Shown: positions 10,201-22,402 of the stretch, piece by piece
Layout of the letters: the number at the start of each line of letters is the position of its first letter
Position numbering within the stretch: the stretch's first letter is position 1
Source: Norana najaformis
Taxonomy: Eukaryota > Annelida > Clitellata > Crassiclitellata > Hormogastridae
Length of the DNA stretch: 64,000 nucleotides
Direction: 5' to 3'
Assembly (NCBI GenBank): GCA_964023275.1
Contig: OZ029914.1
Span: forward strand, 35,948,424 to 36,012,423
Made by a program: the position numbers and the translations under genes
The notes under the pieces: model-generated
What the model was told of the DNA's origin: nothing
What the model saw: only the letters and a program-made list of their open reading frames with translations
The model's database searches: none

Positions 10201-13200
10201 TTAGCATAATTCAATTGTGAATAATTACTATGTGGTAATTACTAATATCTATAGGGACATGTAAACAAGTGAGTTCATTACTTCTCGTGTGCCCTGCATG
10301 AAGACATACGTTTAAGTTCTTATAGGTTAACTTAGAAATGAACTTGAACGATAATTCCTGTTGCAAGGTGATTTTACCAGCTAATTCTATTTTGCACTTA
10401 CTTCCTGAGACGTCATTTAGAAAGGGCAGGCTTTTCTACTTAACCCTTCACATTAGTCTTATGAAATAGGCCTGCAATGGCATCAGCATCATGGACTGTT
10501 CAGCGCCAGCATCTGCATTCTATAGACTTTGAACTGAAAGCGCAGCTGATGGTCTTCTGACTCAATTCCAAAATGAAATAATGTAAGATTGCCCTTTGTG
10601 CTTTCTATCCTCTCTTTCTTTTCGCTTCTGAGTTACTTATTTTTTTAAATCCGTCGTTTCCAAAATAACGGTATAATTACTATACAGAATATGTAATATA
10701 GTCAAGTTCTAAATCTTGTAAACAGGGAGCTACACATTTGTGTACTTATGGTATGTCTGTATGAGAAAGAACAAGTTGATTTATTCATCATTCATCACTC
10801 TAATTGAGTAGAATCAGCCCGTCTGCATTTCTTCTCTTTCATCTTTACTGAGGCCTTAAAGTTCAGCGTTCAAAGGTACACGAGAAAGAACCTAGTGGTT
10901 CAAAGTCAAGAATTTAGTCTATAACATACATACATAAACAGAGAGAGCAGGGCTCAGTATCAGAAGAAATAACTACATAGGTAATATGATCTGCGCGTAC
11001 ATATATACATACATGTCTGCACTAGGGGAAATATGAAACTAAGACAGCATCTAAACCAGTACGTCTTTCTTAAAATGAATGGAACCGCAAGATTTGTATT
11101 TTATGATATTTTCTGTGCATTATTTAAGATTCTCGAGTTGTATTCTAGCCATAGTTCGGCTCTTCCATCCCAACACTGCAGACGACAGAGGCCATGCCCC
11201 CAGACCCTAGATCCGCTCTTGTCCAGTTAAACAAATCACATACAATAATAGAATGAGGCTTAATTTATTTGTCAAAGGGAACACTCAGTAGGAACCACAC
11301 TGTTCAATTGAATTTCTCTAGGCTAGAGTTGATATCGGTCAAGCAGTAACAAAAGTATCTGGGTAATACTTCGTATTTTATCGTACAGTTTAGAAATTGT
11401 GCAAATAAGCCTTCATTAGAGATTGAGCATATATATATTATAGAATAACACTGCAGAAGATGCCCTCGATATACGTTTACATCCACCAACCGGTCCTCTC
11501 GCTTTTATATATGCGCCAAACTCAGTTTATGTTCGAGGTAATGGTTGAAGAAATCGGCAATTGAAGGGGGGGGGGGGGTCGCCGATCTGCCAAGACGCTT
11601 TGTAGTTGAAATCAGTATCCATACACAAGGCTCGCAACAAACCACGACTTGTCTCAGTAGAAGTCCTCAATTTTCCTTACGGACAGACAGTTCTTGAGAA
11701 GGTATTTGACGAGTACGTCAGCCCAGATTGAATTAAAGTTTAGTGATCGTTCAAAATGACTTATCCTGGTTTAAGACCATTGTAGATAATTTATGTAGCG
11801 CCAGTTGTTATAGTTGACGCGTGGCCAAACTGCTGTCAAATATTCTCAGGAAAACAGCGCAAAATGCAGATGAAAGGTATTCAGTGTTTGTACACACGTC
11901 AGTCAAACGGCCAACACTCGTAGCAACGACATATGAACCTTAATTAAAATCGGAATCTGGTGCCTAGCGTCCAAACGCCTCAACCGGAAGATGCCACACA
12001 CGTTAACAACACATATCACACTTAAGTGCAGTCGGCAAATAGTAGATAACTTATCTAGCGCCAGCGGAATGTTGTTCGATCGGAAAAAATGGCGTCGTCG
12101 AGCGTTAGTGTTATTGCCTCAGTCATAACGACGAAGACGACGACATCTAGTGACGTCTCAGTTGAACCAGACGTCATTCGAAATCAGATAATGACGAAAT
12201 GAAACACGCAGGCGTCGTCCGCCAGAGGGAGACACTGGTGCATGAGCCATTTCGCCAGATGGCGTCACGAACCAAGCAACCAATTTAATGTAACGGAGAA
12301 AACAACAGCGCGATAAATTAGAGTCCAGGATAGGAACGACCAAACCGCACCCGGTGCAGTAAGAAAAGCAGAACCAGAAATACTATTAGCTCCAGTCTGA
12401 TACGATGCTTGGTTCTGTGCGTTCTGTCAATTCTCTAATGTCATTCAGAACCACTGTTGTATGCTAGACTTAGAAATTCGAGACTAAGGCTTTGTGTAGT
12501 CCGAAGTTCAACTGGCGGTGATCACCATCCACCGTCCCAGTCAAGTGTGTCTGGGCCGTCCGAGCGATCTCTTCCAGTTCCAGCTCTTCGAGCGGGAGGG
12601 AGGAAACGGATTCAAGGCTCGAGGCGCTTTGCGATGGCAGATGGAACCACAACAATAGAGCTGGACTTAATTCACCAGCTTACTGTCAACTGTTTCATCC
12701 AGTTTCTGATAAAGTGATGGCAGACTGTCAAGAACCTTGGGACGAATGGGCAAACTGCTGCAGTAACAATGATGACTGGTTTTAGACCATACCACCTTCT
12801 ACCCCATCTCCTCCTTCTTTTCTTTTTCATTCATATCATACCGATGTCCCTAACCAATATATACCGATTAGGCCTACAAACCTTTCAGTTTTTTGTTATT
12901 GTTCTTCTTCTTGTTCTTCTGCTACCTCTCATGAGTATGTCCTTCTTCCTCCTTCCTTCTCGAAATCTTTCTACACAGAGCAAATTAATTCAATTTATAA
13001 TGTGATGTTCCTGACTGAAATGACGGATCCTACAGCAGTTCGCACAGACACTCAGTAAACGATTGATGGCCACTGAATTAAAGCAAGACAATCTAATCCA
13101 ATATAAGGACTTCTATAACGCCGTTATTATAATGCTCAAGGCTTCAACTGATGGTCGCTTTAAGTCAAAATCGCAATCCAAAATCATGATCCCTTGGAGA

Positions 13201-13855
13201 AGCCGGGTCGAATTCCGATAAGTCAGAGAAACCAGAAGCTAGACTACGGTGGGCAAGCAAGTTGAAACAGATGAGTCTTAAATTTAGATCTGAATGACAT
13301 CACAGATCTGACAGAACGAGTAGAACTTGTTGGCAGCGAATTCCAAAGCCATGGATCAGCATGAAAAAATATGAAAAAAATTGAAGTAGCATCGAATGCC
13401 TGCTAAAATGCGTGCTGATGCTGATGACATTTATGTCGCTCTCGGATTCACAGGAATAGAATTAGCACAAAAGATGTCGTATCTGTCTGAGCCTAGGTCG
13501 AATTTCTACTCATTTTGCCATTTCAGGCACTCAGCCATGTCTCAGGCTGTGACAGGTCGATTATGCGACAGGTCGATCGGTTGGAATTGGCCGCATCAGT
13601 CGTCGATCGCAAGAAACAGTTGGACAGAGGAAACTACGTCATTTAGCATCTGACAGCGAGGATCTTTTCAACGAAGGCAGAGCATATTAGATAATGTAAA
13701 TCAGTCTTTCACTGTGACGAATCCGTATAAGCCGCCGTCGATTCCTTAAACCTGGTGTGAAGAAAAATCAGGCCCAAAAATACAGTTCCGAAAAATATTG
13801 TGATTGGTTCGCATGACTTGGTCGTGGAATTCATTTCGTTGTCCATCATCAGCTG
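7216..13855. other. Long gene-poor stretch
   Basis: I see no supported coding region in these 6.6 kb. Visible items are TGGCGGCTCCAGG and GGGCGGATCCTGG blocks near 7390 and 7850, which resemble the start of degraded transposons; TAGCGCC end motifs near 7776, 11797 and 12056; and a G homopolymer near 11565. Open frames are short and lack domains. Confidence 0.45.
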
Positions 13856-13879
13856 TATGTTTATATGGGCCGCCTGACT

Positions 13880-14065
13880 GTCAATGCGTCTGACCTTTGG
13901 ATCTCAACCTGGAATCGAACATGACCTTGCCTGCCTACAAAATTCTGCGAATGAGCCGATTCCCGCGACTTAGCTTTCTTGGTTTCTAAAAATAGAACTG
14001 TTCTGATTACGATTACGTAATTACGAATTCTAAAAATAGAACTGTTATCGCAATACCGTTTGCTA
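13880..14065 (+). repeat. Repeat C copy 1 (short interspersed repeat with GATTACG tail)
   Basis: Shares with 14345-14520, 63555-63715 and, reversed, 35975-36165 the ordered blocks ACCTGGAA.CGAAC, GAGC..GAT/GAATAAGC, TTCCCGCGACTTAGC and a tail of GATTACG units. Here the segment before the tail is replaced by TTCTAAAAATAGAACTGTT, which appears again just after the tail. Confidence 0.6.
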
Positions 14066-14344
14066 CCACTTCGTTCGTCAAAGTCATGTTTTGTTTTTAG
14101 ATATGACTGCGTTTGAGTATAGACTGTTGGGGCGTCTGCGTTGGTCGCTATTTCCCACTTACTACAAAATTGCTTCCTATCAAATTCTGCTCTCAGGCCA
14201 ATAGGATACTTTAAAGTTCGTCTCAATATGTTGTGCCAAAAGTTAGAGGAGTCGGAACAGCCTTTGACTTGGAACCGATTTAGCACCACACGTGGTCTAC
14301 TCTGCTCTTCACTGTGAGGTATCGGCCTTTTCTCTGGCTGGTGG

Positions 14345-14520
14345 CTGACAATTTTTCCGACTGTCTGCCTGCTTGACTCCTGGATCTTGACCTGGAACCG
14401 AACCCTTTTCCCTACCGATTTTGTTTTGACTGAGCGCCTGTGAATAAGCTGGTTCCCGCGACTTTGCTTTCCTTGGGCGCTGTTGAAATCTCGAGATTAC
14501 GATTACGATTGCGATGATGG
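14345..14520 (+). repeat. Repeat C copy 2
   Basis: Ordered blocks GACTGTCTGCCTGC, GACCTGGAACCGAACCC, GATTTTGTTTTGA, GAGCGCCTGTGAATAAGC, GGTTCCCGCGACTT, GGGCGCTGTTGAAATCTC and a GATTACG-type tail match the copy at 63.6 kb closely. Confidence 0.7.
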
Positions 14521-14869
14521 TGACGTTTGTAATGACTGGACAAGGACCGCATATGCCACACAGAGAGACAGATACTCTGCTGGCTTCCCTGGATCCACAA
14601 ACGAACCATTCTCTTCCAACAGGCTAGTCTTTTTAACGAGATGTCTTTAGATCCTGTCGACGGAAAATGTCAAAGAAGACGAACAGAAGGAGTAGATGAC
14701 TGGATGGACGGGGCAGTGTTCATAAAGTAATGTCTCTTAACGTCATTAGTGTGACCGGAACATAAGTGTATCGTTTGGTGACTGTTGGAAGACTTAGGCC
14801 TTTCACTGTCAGACCCAGGTAACGCGTAAGCCAATTTAGCTTTTGAAATCCTGAGTGGTGCTATGATAA

Positions 14870-15125
14870 TGTGAATGTAAAAATACACGGTTTAATATAG
14901 TGACCGTATGGCCTCGACTCTGCTCATTTTTCGATTAATTTGTCTGATGAGATCCTTCACCACCTCTGCCAGTTTGAATGGGCGCCACTTCATTTAAGGT
15001 CCCCGTGCAGGAACGTGCTAGCCCGAGATTCAAGTCTCTGAAATAAGCCAGGATCGGGTTGCGAACCGGGGATCCTCACGCACAGAGGCTCCTTGGCATA
15101 TGCGTTTACCGATGTAGCTTATTAG
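14870..15125 (-). repeat. SINE-A copy, near full length
   Basis: The most complete copy. On the minus strand it runs from a tRNA-like head (GCTACATCGGTAAACGC, then GGATCCCCGGTTCGCAACCC) through the central GTGGCGCCCATTC domain to the end GGTCACTATATTAAACC. The D-arm-like and T-arm-like blocks in the expected order are the main evidence that the family is tRNA-derived. Confidence 0.75.
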
Positions 15126-16400
15126 CCAGAACTTTTGATTACATCGCAGCGCTTTTGAGCGGTTCTCTAACGACGCTATACAATTAGGCCTACCTAGATA
15201 GATTCTAGACGAATATCTCAATGTATAGATGTCTACACACCGAGATCAATGGGCCTCAAACTCAAATTACATTGAGTTTCAAACGAAAACCATGCGTTAC
15301 TTCGCGAGATGCATCAAGTAATCTTTTCACTCAACTATTCAAAAATGGAGAAATTAACAGCAGCACAGTGTCCTCATAAAAGTTAATATATTGTCTGTTA
15401 TAAAAACCGTAATTTGATACATATGTAGGCCTACTTACTTTTTGTAATTTTCTTGGGACACTTAACTGGCATCGTTTTGCATCAATCTGAGCATCAACGT
15501 TAGGATTGACATCCTAAAATGAAACCAACCTAAATATTGCTTGCCAATATTTATCAGCAAGCCTTGCCTGAACAGAGACTCATTAATCTTCATGACAGAG
15601 AAAAACTGTCGTGTATGATGTATTTATGTGTTTCCAAGCATTGCCATTATATTTTCAGAAAAAGGGAGTAGCTTGGGAAATCGTATTCGTGCATCTCGTA
15701 ATCTATACTTCTATTAGTACACATTGTACGGTGTCTGCCGCATATGTTTTCTCATCAAGAACAAGTTGAAATGCTTAGAAGCTGTTTGTTATTTGAAGTA
15801 ATGGTGTTTGCATATTATCTCCTAAATTTTCAATCCTGATGGCAGTTACATTCGAAAACAAGCTGAAGTCTTACAAACTTTTTTATCAGATTGAATTGGC
15901 CTTGTGTAAAAGGCTGCGTTCATAACTTTACTTATTACAAAACTTGCTCATACCGAATCTTCGCTAGACTTGTTAGTATTAAAAACCTTAGTTTTCTGCT
16001 TGGTGAGTTCAGCTTTAAGTTGCTGAACATTTTCCTCTCGGAATTTTCCCGTGATTGCTTCACGTTTGAGCAGTGCATAATGTCATAGTGCCGACGCACG
16101 TTGTACTTTCTGAAAACAGCAATATCTGACCTCTTGCCTCCGTGAAAATTAGAAATATTCCCATTTCTCTTGTGGAAATTTGTTTTCACAAGTTTTCTTT
16201 TCTTACACTCTGAAGCCATGTTTGATGGGTTATAATTTTTTAGTGCGAATGCAAATGTTTTATAATTCACTTCCAATCAAGATGGCGGTATAATCGGAAA
16301 GACCAGCCACCTTTAATATTAGAAAAACAAAGACTAAGTAAGTAAAAGATCTTCATTTTGAGAAGATAAGCTTTTATTGTCACAAATTTAATAAATTCTG
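15126..16400. other. Intergenic stretch, no gene seen
   Basis: Short open frames without domains on both strands. No repeat family was recognised. Confidence 0.4.
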
Positions 16401-16419
16401 AAGACCGTCGCTGGCCGCA

Positions 16420-16555
16420 AAATACATAAATACAAGCATAAATACATACATGGAAGCATACATACATAAATAAATACATACATAAATAAATACATACATA
16501 AATAAATACATACATAAATAAATACATACATAAATAAATACATACATAAATACGT
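16420..16555. repeat. Tandem repeat of ATAAATAAATACATAC units
   Basis: A 16-bp unit built from ATAA and ATAC tetranucleotides is repeated about six times, flanked by degenerate ACAT units. Tyr/Cys/Met-rich minus-strand frames over it are repeat products. Confidence 0.85.
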
Positions 16556-17104
16556 AGGTCTGTATGGGGATAGCTCCCTGTATGCTGTGCGTGATCACCA
16601 TACCATGGAGGCGTTTCAGCCATAATAGTGTCTGGTTTATGGATATAGGTGCTGCAATTCTGAGTGTATGAGACTGTTGCAAAACTCCAAAACGATAGAC
16701 AGTCGAGACTGCATGGGAAAACGAGGGTCAAGCGAACATGTCCGTCATATTCCGCCTTTCACTACCGACGACAGCGACTGCATGACAGTCTGAAGCCACT
16801 CTGCATAACATAGATGGCGTTGTTTATAGGAAGGCAATATATGAGGTATAGTCGAAAGGCAGATTGTGTGTTGAGACGGTGAATTCCGTATTAGGAATTA
16901 AGCAAATGAATCCATGAGACATATAGTGATCTATAGCAACAGGATCTACATGCGACCGATCCCATAGCAACCGAATCCATAGCAATCGAATCAATAGCTA
17001 CAATAGAGGTTCGTAATGTGCCACAGTGTCAGGCAAATTGATGGATGTCTTACAGTACAACGGTCTCCAAAGTATCTAATATTTAATTTATCTATGTTAT
17101 TTAT

Positions 17105-17260
17105 TTTATACTTATGTAGCGCCACGTTTAGAATCTTGAAGGCAACTAATGGTTGCCCTATGCAATTGCACGTTTAGGATTCAGTCTCGGTCCCTACACG
17201 GTGGTCCTCTTCACACAATTGCGCCTTTGAGAAGTTATCGAAAGGCGCTATAAAATTTTA
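17105..17260. repeat. Short element with TGTAGCGCC / GGCGCTATA ends
   Basis: The left end TATGTAGCGCC and the right end AAGGCGCTATAAAA are inverted with respect to each other over a length of about 150 bp. This resembles the fold-back at 3358-3463. Confidence 0.45.
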
Positions 17261-17514
17261 CACTTACATATATATATATATGCATATATACCTAGAAATC
17301 TTCAGTCAGCAAGTTCTGCGTTACAAAGTTAACAAGGAAACGCCTCATTGAAATGTGTGGCTTCGCTACATTACTTCATATTATGATTGAAATGCGTGAC
17401 TACATGACTTCAAATTATATCAGACCACATCAGTGGCGCATCCAGGAGTTGAGAAGGGGGGGAATATATTACCAGGCTGAGGTCTTCTATATGATGGAGA
17501 CTTCGGATAACATT

Positions 17515-17885
17515 GTCCCTCATACGCAATTGTGTTGCTGGCCTGCTCCCCTTTACCTCATTCATTTCTGCACTTTGGTCTCCTCGTTGCCGGGCCGTAG
17601 CACCCTTCGCTCTGCCAATCAAGATCTCCTGTTTGTCCCTCGCATGCGAACCGCTGCGGCCCAGTCCAGAAGCTTTGCCTACGTTGGTCCCACTTGCTGG
17701 AATCGTCTCCGTCAAGAATTGCGACTTGAGCTCCTTTCTCTCCCCCTCTCAGTGTTCCGCAGGCGCCTGAAGACTTTACTGTTTAACAGTGATTTTATTT
17801 TTCTGGTCAGAAGCATTTCTGTTGAGTTCATCCTCTAAGAGGCGCTTTATAAATCTCAAATTACAATTACAATTACAATTAATAC
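17515..17885 (+). mobile_element. 5'-truncated CR1/L2-like LINE, C-terminal end of ORF2
   Basis: The plus-strand frame gives the region downstream of the reverse transcriptase that is common in CR1/L2-type LINEs: STLRSANQDLL, then AQSRSFAYVGPTCWNRL, then FRRRLKTLLFNSDF. It ends with GGCGCTTTATAAAT and an ATTACA repeated tail at about 17855-17882, typical of non-LTR elements with microsatellite-like tails. The RT and endonuclease parts are missing. A block resembling TGGCGCATCCAGG lies just upstream, at 17433. Confidence 0.8.
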
Positions 17886-18224
17886 CCGCGCACTTTTGAG
17901 TTGATTTCAAGGTCTCACGGCGCCAACATTTCCGATGACCTTCTGTTTTACTCACATCAGCATCGTTCTCCCATTTGCATTTTTTGTGATTTTCCAGTGC
18001 AGCCTACACGTGCATATACGTACATAAGTTCTCGCTATCTCTGCCCTGTATGTCGTGACTTATTTCTTGGTTTATCACACAAGTGTTTGATTTAGCATCT
18101 CTGTGGGCAACCCTCGTCAAAACCGGTTTAGAGAAGATGGCTTTTGGGTGTGCCCTATAAACTCATGTGGGAGTCATGGCTGCATCTCATGTGGTCTTAT
18201 TGAACCACATTACTTTGCATTTGA

Positions 18225-18305
18225 TCACCCTATATAATCACACCACACCACACCACGTCGATCGCACCACATCACATCAAGTCGCATTACATTACATTAA
18301 GTTAC
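18225..18305. repeat. Degenerate CCACA / CATCA / CATTA pentanucleotide repeat
   Basis: ACACC, ACATC and ACATT pentamers follow one another with few interruptions, showing how a pentameric microsatellite has drifted. Confidence 0.7.
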
Positions 18306-19079
18306 ACAGTTTATTGTCCAGTTCCTTGTAACACACAGAGCATAAGCGCACGGATTCATGTATATCTAACGCACTGTGGACCGTCGCAGATATAGAGCCA
18401 CTGACTGTATTCATCCGCCATTCGGCGATTAATGATCTGTTATACGCGGTAGACTCACACGTCAGGGATGTCACTGACTTTTGACCGTGAGTTCTCCGGT
18501 TGAAACCTCGTCAAGGCGAGCTTTTATTTTCGCCATTACTCTGTTTCCATTTGAGATCGGTCCATTGCACTCAGCTGTAATGATCAGATAGCACCGATGC
18601 ATACTTGGAGGCAGAGCTAACGCTGTCCGGTGTGGCGTTGAGCCTATAGTCATGGGATGGGATGGATGCCCTATGAGATTAACACAAAACCGTTGAGTCT
18701 TGTTTAGGTATATTCATTCAGGGGTTGGTGAGGTCGGCAACTGAATAAATATTTGCAAAACTTCTGGGCATCTTGTAATACTTTATCTGTTACTCAAAAT
18801 CAGAAAAAACCCATTTTCGGCAGGGACTGTGCCTGAACCTTGCTGGGTGGCTTTCGACTTCCATCCACCTCCCTTGTCGGTTGGAGAGGGAACATCCATC
18901 TCCATTCTTCTCCTATGTTGACGACTTCGGGGTTTCGTTTGAACCCCTTTCAGAACTCTGCAGATACGGGCTTGCCCCAGACCACACTCAGCCGCGCAAC
19001 ATCCGCCACCGCGTGTGTTTGGAGGTACCTTCTTCCCATTCTTGATATGCGTATTAGGAAAGAAGGAGAGAGAGAGATC

Positions 19080-19500
19080 GAGAGATTCTCGCATATTTCC
19101 ACCTACATACGATACACCCTACATTGGCTTCCAGTTGAGAAGAGGGTACAGTTCAAAATATTCCTCATGGTCTGGTCCTCGATTGTTGGTTCAGCGCCGA
19201 ATTATATCAAAGAGCTAATCAAGCCGGTTGCTGATCAACCTGGTCGACAGAGACTACGATCTGTGACACATGGTCAACTCATTGTATCGCGTTCTCGTAC
19301 GTCTTCTCGGGCGGGCCGCGCCTTCTCCACTGTAAGGCCGCCTCTCTGGAACACTCTTCCACCAGACATCCGATCCCTTGCCTGTTCAACAGTTCAAGAA
19401 ACATTTTCTGCCCATCTCAAGACGTTCCTATTTAGAGACCGATAGCTAGCCGTACTGCAGCGCCTTTGTGAGTTACTTAAAAGGCTCTTTATAAATTTAG
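19080..19500 (+). mobile_element. 5'-truncated CR1/L2-like LINE fragment
   Basis: The plus-strand frame reads HISTYIRYTLHWLPVEKRVQ, then FKIFLMVW, SAPNYIKELI, RLRSVTHGQLIVSRSRTSSR, FSTVRPPLWNTLPPDIRS and FSAHLKTFLFRDR. This is the standard block after the RT domain in CR1/L2 LINEs. The 3' end has GGCTCTTTATAAATTTAG followed by an ACATAC/ACATAAAT tail. The frame is open throughout, so the insertion is not very old. Confidence 0.8.
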
Positions 19501-19504
19501 TGAT

Positions 19505-20060
19505 ACATACATAAATACATACATGGAGTAGAAGACGATAGACAAGAGTAACATTATTATAAAACAGAGAGAAAAAGAGAGAACACGGAGAAGGCAAGAA
19601 AGAAAAGTTAACATTAGAGAAAATGTGTGACAGAGAAGGGAAGGAAAGTCCAAAAGAAGAATTTTCATGGATAGCGAAAGATGAAAGTCAAGAAAATAAA
19701 AGAAGCGATGTACGATAGCGCAAAAAGAGGCGAGCGCGTGAGTACGTGTGAGTACGTGTGAGTGAGCAAGTGAGTGTTTTTGTGTGTCTAAGCCACTGAG
19801 CATGAGAGCGAGCAAATGAGCGAGAGAGTGTGACTGAGTAATTGAACAAGTGATTTATTGACTTCCTGACTGAGTGATAGATTGATTGATTGAGTAATTG
19901 AACAAGTGATATATTGATTTCTTGATTGAGTGATAGTTAGATAGATTGAATGACTGAATGAATGAGCGAGTGAGTGAACGAGTGATTGAGAGACAGAGAC
20001 AGAGGTAGGGACAGAGGCAGAGAGACAAAGGAAGAGAAGGGACAAGACAGTGAGGACAAC
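19505..20060. repeat. Purine-rich and GATT/GAGT-type degenerate simple repeats
   Basis: After the LINE tail come GA-rich sequence and then GATTGATTGA and GAGTGAGTGA-type tetramers. Serine-rich frames on the minus strand are repeat products. No gene is supported. Confidence 0.65.
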
Positions 20061-20384
20061 AGAACAAACCTAGGAGAGTACTGGTCATCCATAGCCAGCC
20101 TCCTAATTATTGCAGTCCAGGATTAGGAATATTGCAGTTCTGCGTGACAGCCACTCACTACTAATGAGAACAGGCCTCTTTCCTACTCTGTTAGGTCATT
20201 ACAGGCGCCAAAGATGACAGATGTATCGCGTTCCGTGTCGCTCTCCGGTCTTAATAGTTCTGCTGGAGCGCCTGGACGGTAGAGTTAGAGATGGTAGAGT
20301 CAGCTGTCCGTGTTGAAACGCAGAGATGAAATTTTACGATTTCCCACGAATTCTACTGTTGACAGTGTTTACGTTACTAACTGT

Positions 20385-20480
20385 GAACGAGGATCTAATA
20401 TGGTGTGGCACCCATTCAAACGGGCAGCGGTGGTGAAAGATCTCATCTGACAAATTCATTGAAAAATGAGCATGGTAAAA
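20385..20480 (+). repeat. SINE-A partial copy, plus orientation
   Basis: Contains GGCACCCATTCAAACGGGCA, GTGGTGAAAGATCTCATC and CAAATTCATTGAAAAATGAG, which is the central SINE-A domain in sense orientation. It lacks the 3' GGTCGCTATA end and lies head to head with the next copy. Confidence 0.7.
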
Positions 20481-20489
20481 TGTAAAAAA

Positions 20490-20690
20490 CGTAAATGTAT
20501 AGGTTTTATATAGCGACCGTATGGCCTTGATCCTGTTCATTTTGCAATGAATTTATCGGGTGAGATCCTTCTCCCACGCTGCCCGTTTGAATGGACGCCA
20601 CGCGATTTAAGGTCCCCGTGCACGGACAGTACTAGCCCGAGATTTGAATCTCTGAAATAAGCGTCGAGCTCATACAGTCGCTATAGAAAA
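20490..20690 (-). repeat. SINE-A copy, minus orientation
   Basis: Starts at TATATAGCGACCGTATGGCC and continues through the central domain to the GATTTGAATCTCTG block. With the preceding partial copy it forms an inverted pair. Confidence 0.75.
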
Positions 20691-22150
20691 ACAATTACAT
20701 TTACATTTGCATTTTACATTTTAAGTATAGCGACCCCACAACCTTTCAGCGAGGCTGTATTGAAACAGGTTTAAGACTTTTCATCAAGCACAAAATAGAA
20801 ATGCTTGCATGTATAGTTATTGTAGTTTGTACCCGGTCTAGTTAATTGGTCATTAGCGAACATTCAGAATGTTTGTTGAGGGGTTTCATGTCCAACTCTG
20901 TTTGCCCGAAGGTCCCTCTGGTTTCCGCGCACAGAGAAGCATCTATGGTCATCGAGAAACATCTAGAACAGAAAGAGGATCTTCTGAAAGAAGCATCACG
21001 TTGTGGCTGTCACACGAAAGGCAGCCTCTGGGCCATTACTTCTAGAAGTGGAGAGAAAGTGAGAGGGAGAGGAAGGGAAGAATGGAGTGAGGGAGGGAGG
21101 AAGTAAGAAAGGGACGGACGTGACGGGAAAGAAACGAAGGAAGCGATGGAGGAAGAGAGAGACAGAGAGGCTCTTTTGTTGAACTTGTCTTGTGTATGCA
21201 TTATATAGGAATGTATGTATGCATGTATCTAAGCATTTTTATAGCGAATTTTGTGGCAGCTCTACAAGTCGGCTTTCTTCATGAACCTATGTGATGTCTT
21301 GTTGAATATATTTTGTCTCCTAATGCAAATGCATAGATTCTCGATATGACAAAAGCACATAAAAGAAAAGGAGAGAACATGAGGCATTCCTTAGACACAA
21401 CAACTTAAAATCCGTGATTCTCTTCAGTCAATGACAATGAGTTATCAACCAGTTTATAAGATGCACGAGTTAATTAATCTTTCATAGCCTTCAGGACGTT
21501 GCCCACTTGCGAATATTTTCCCTATCCAACTCCGCCCGTTTTTAACTTCTTTCATTCCCCTCTAACCTTTCACCCCACCTGTCAGTTAGCCATCCCTGCC
21601 CCATCCCCTCTGCAACCAGTCTGTCCTTCGTGTCTCCTCTCACGGTCTCCTTTTACGACCCTGGGGAGCCCATCCTACACGTCTCCCTCGCTCAGTCCAA
21701 TTTTATGGCAGGCATGTGCAAATTATCCATGCCACTATTAATGATCATTCGGTCTTACCTATTAACAATGTAGGACCAATTAAAACAAACGAATAAAGTT
21801 CAACTAAAATGAATAATAAAACGTGCATTTGTGTTTAAAACTAATACTATCGTCGTCTTTTCCGCATTTTCACAGCATCTGGCAACCTTATTGCCATCGA
21901 AGCATGGCTATATGTGGCGTAATATAAGAAGGCACCGTGTCTGCCTATCCAGAGGCAATCGAGATCCTTGGCATGTAGTCTAGTGTAGCTAACATCCAGT
22001 CTTACAGATTCCATTAGAAACCGCGAATCAGCGATTTATAGCGGAGCCTATAGTTACGATACACAAAGGGATCTTGTCATTGAGAGTCGCAAACATACTC
22101 GATGCATGGACTGCCGGACCTTCTAAAAAACCACAGCAAGGAGGACTAGA
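20691..22150. other. Intergenic stretch, no gene seen
   Basis: Short open frames only. A GA-rich strand at about 21050-21165 gives serine-rich frames on the opposite strand. No domain recognised. Confidence 0.4.
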
Positions 22151-22157
22151 TAGTCGT

Positions 22158-22245
22158 ATAGTAAGTAAGTAAGTAAGTACAGTAAGTAAGTAAGTAAGTA
22201 AGACATTTGTTAACATGCCATGTGTCCATCGGCTGAGCGAGGAAT
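22158..22245. repeat. GTAA microsatellite plus repeat D
   Basis: GTAA units are followed by a block with ATTTGTTAACATGCC and CATCGGCTGAGCGAGGA, matching the sequence after the GTAA run at 4574-4640. Confidence 0.65.
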
Positions 22246-22255
22246 CGTAGGCGTA

Positions 22256-22402
22256 GATTGGGCTGCTAAACTCTTGCAAGGGGCCAAGAACGGAGTTATG
22301 CAAAGAATGTGTATTTTACAGTTCCATTAAGTGAACTTTAAATGCTTCTAAGTTCCTTAAAAATCCGTATTGTCGCTGTAAAACTTATTTAACTATCTTC
22401 GA
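22256..22402. repeat. Left arm of a 0.9 kb fold-back structure
   Basis: From TTGGGCTGCTAAACTCTTGC to AACTTATTTAACTATCTTCG this segment is the imperfect reverse complement of 23004-23154. Several substitutions and one or two short indels separate the arms, so the structure has aged. The spacer is about 600 bp and contains a TA/CA microsatellite. Confidence 0.8.

Noticed and set aside
13861..14289. 142-codon minus-strand open frame
   Set aside because: It lies across repeat C copy 1 in antisense and has no domain; a chance frame.
16267..16731. 154-codon minus-strand frame with Met-Tyr-Val-Phe-Ile repeats
   Set aside because: Its core is the ATAAATAAATACATAC tandem repeat; the ends have no domain.
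17353..17514. Start of a host gene upstream of the LINE fragment
   Set aside because: The open frame continues into the LINE C-terminus by chance; the upstream part has no domain and contains a TGGCGCATCCAGG transposon-like block.
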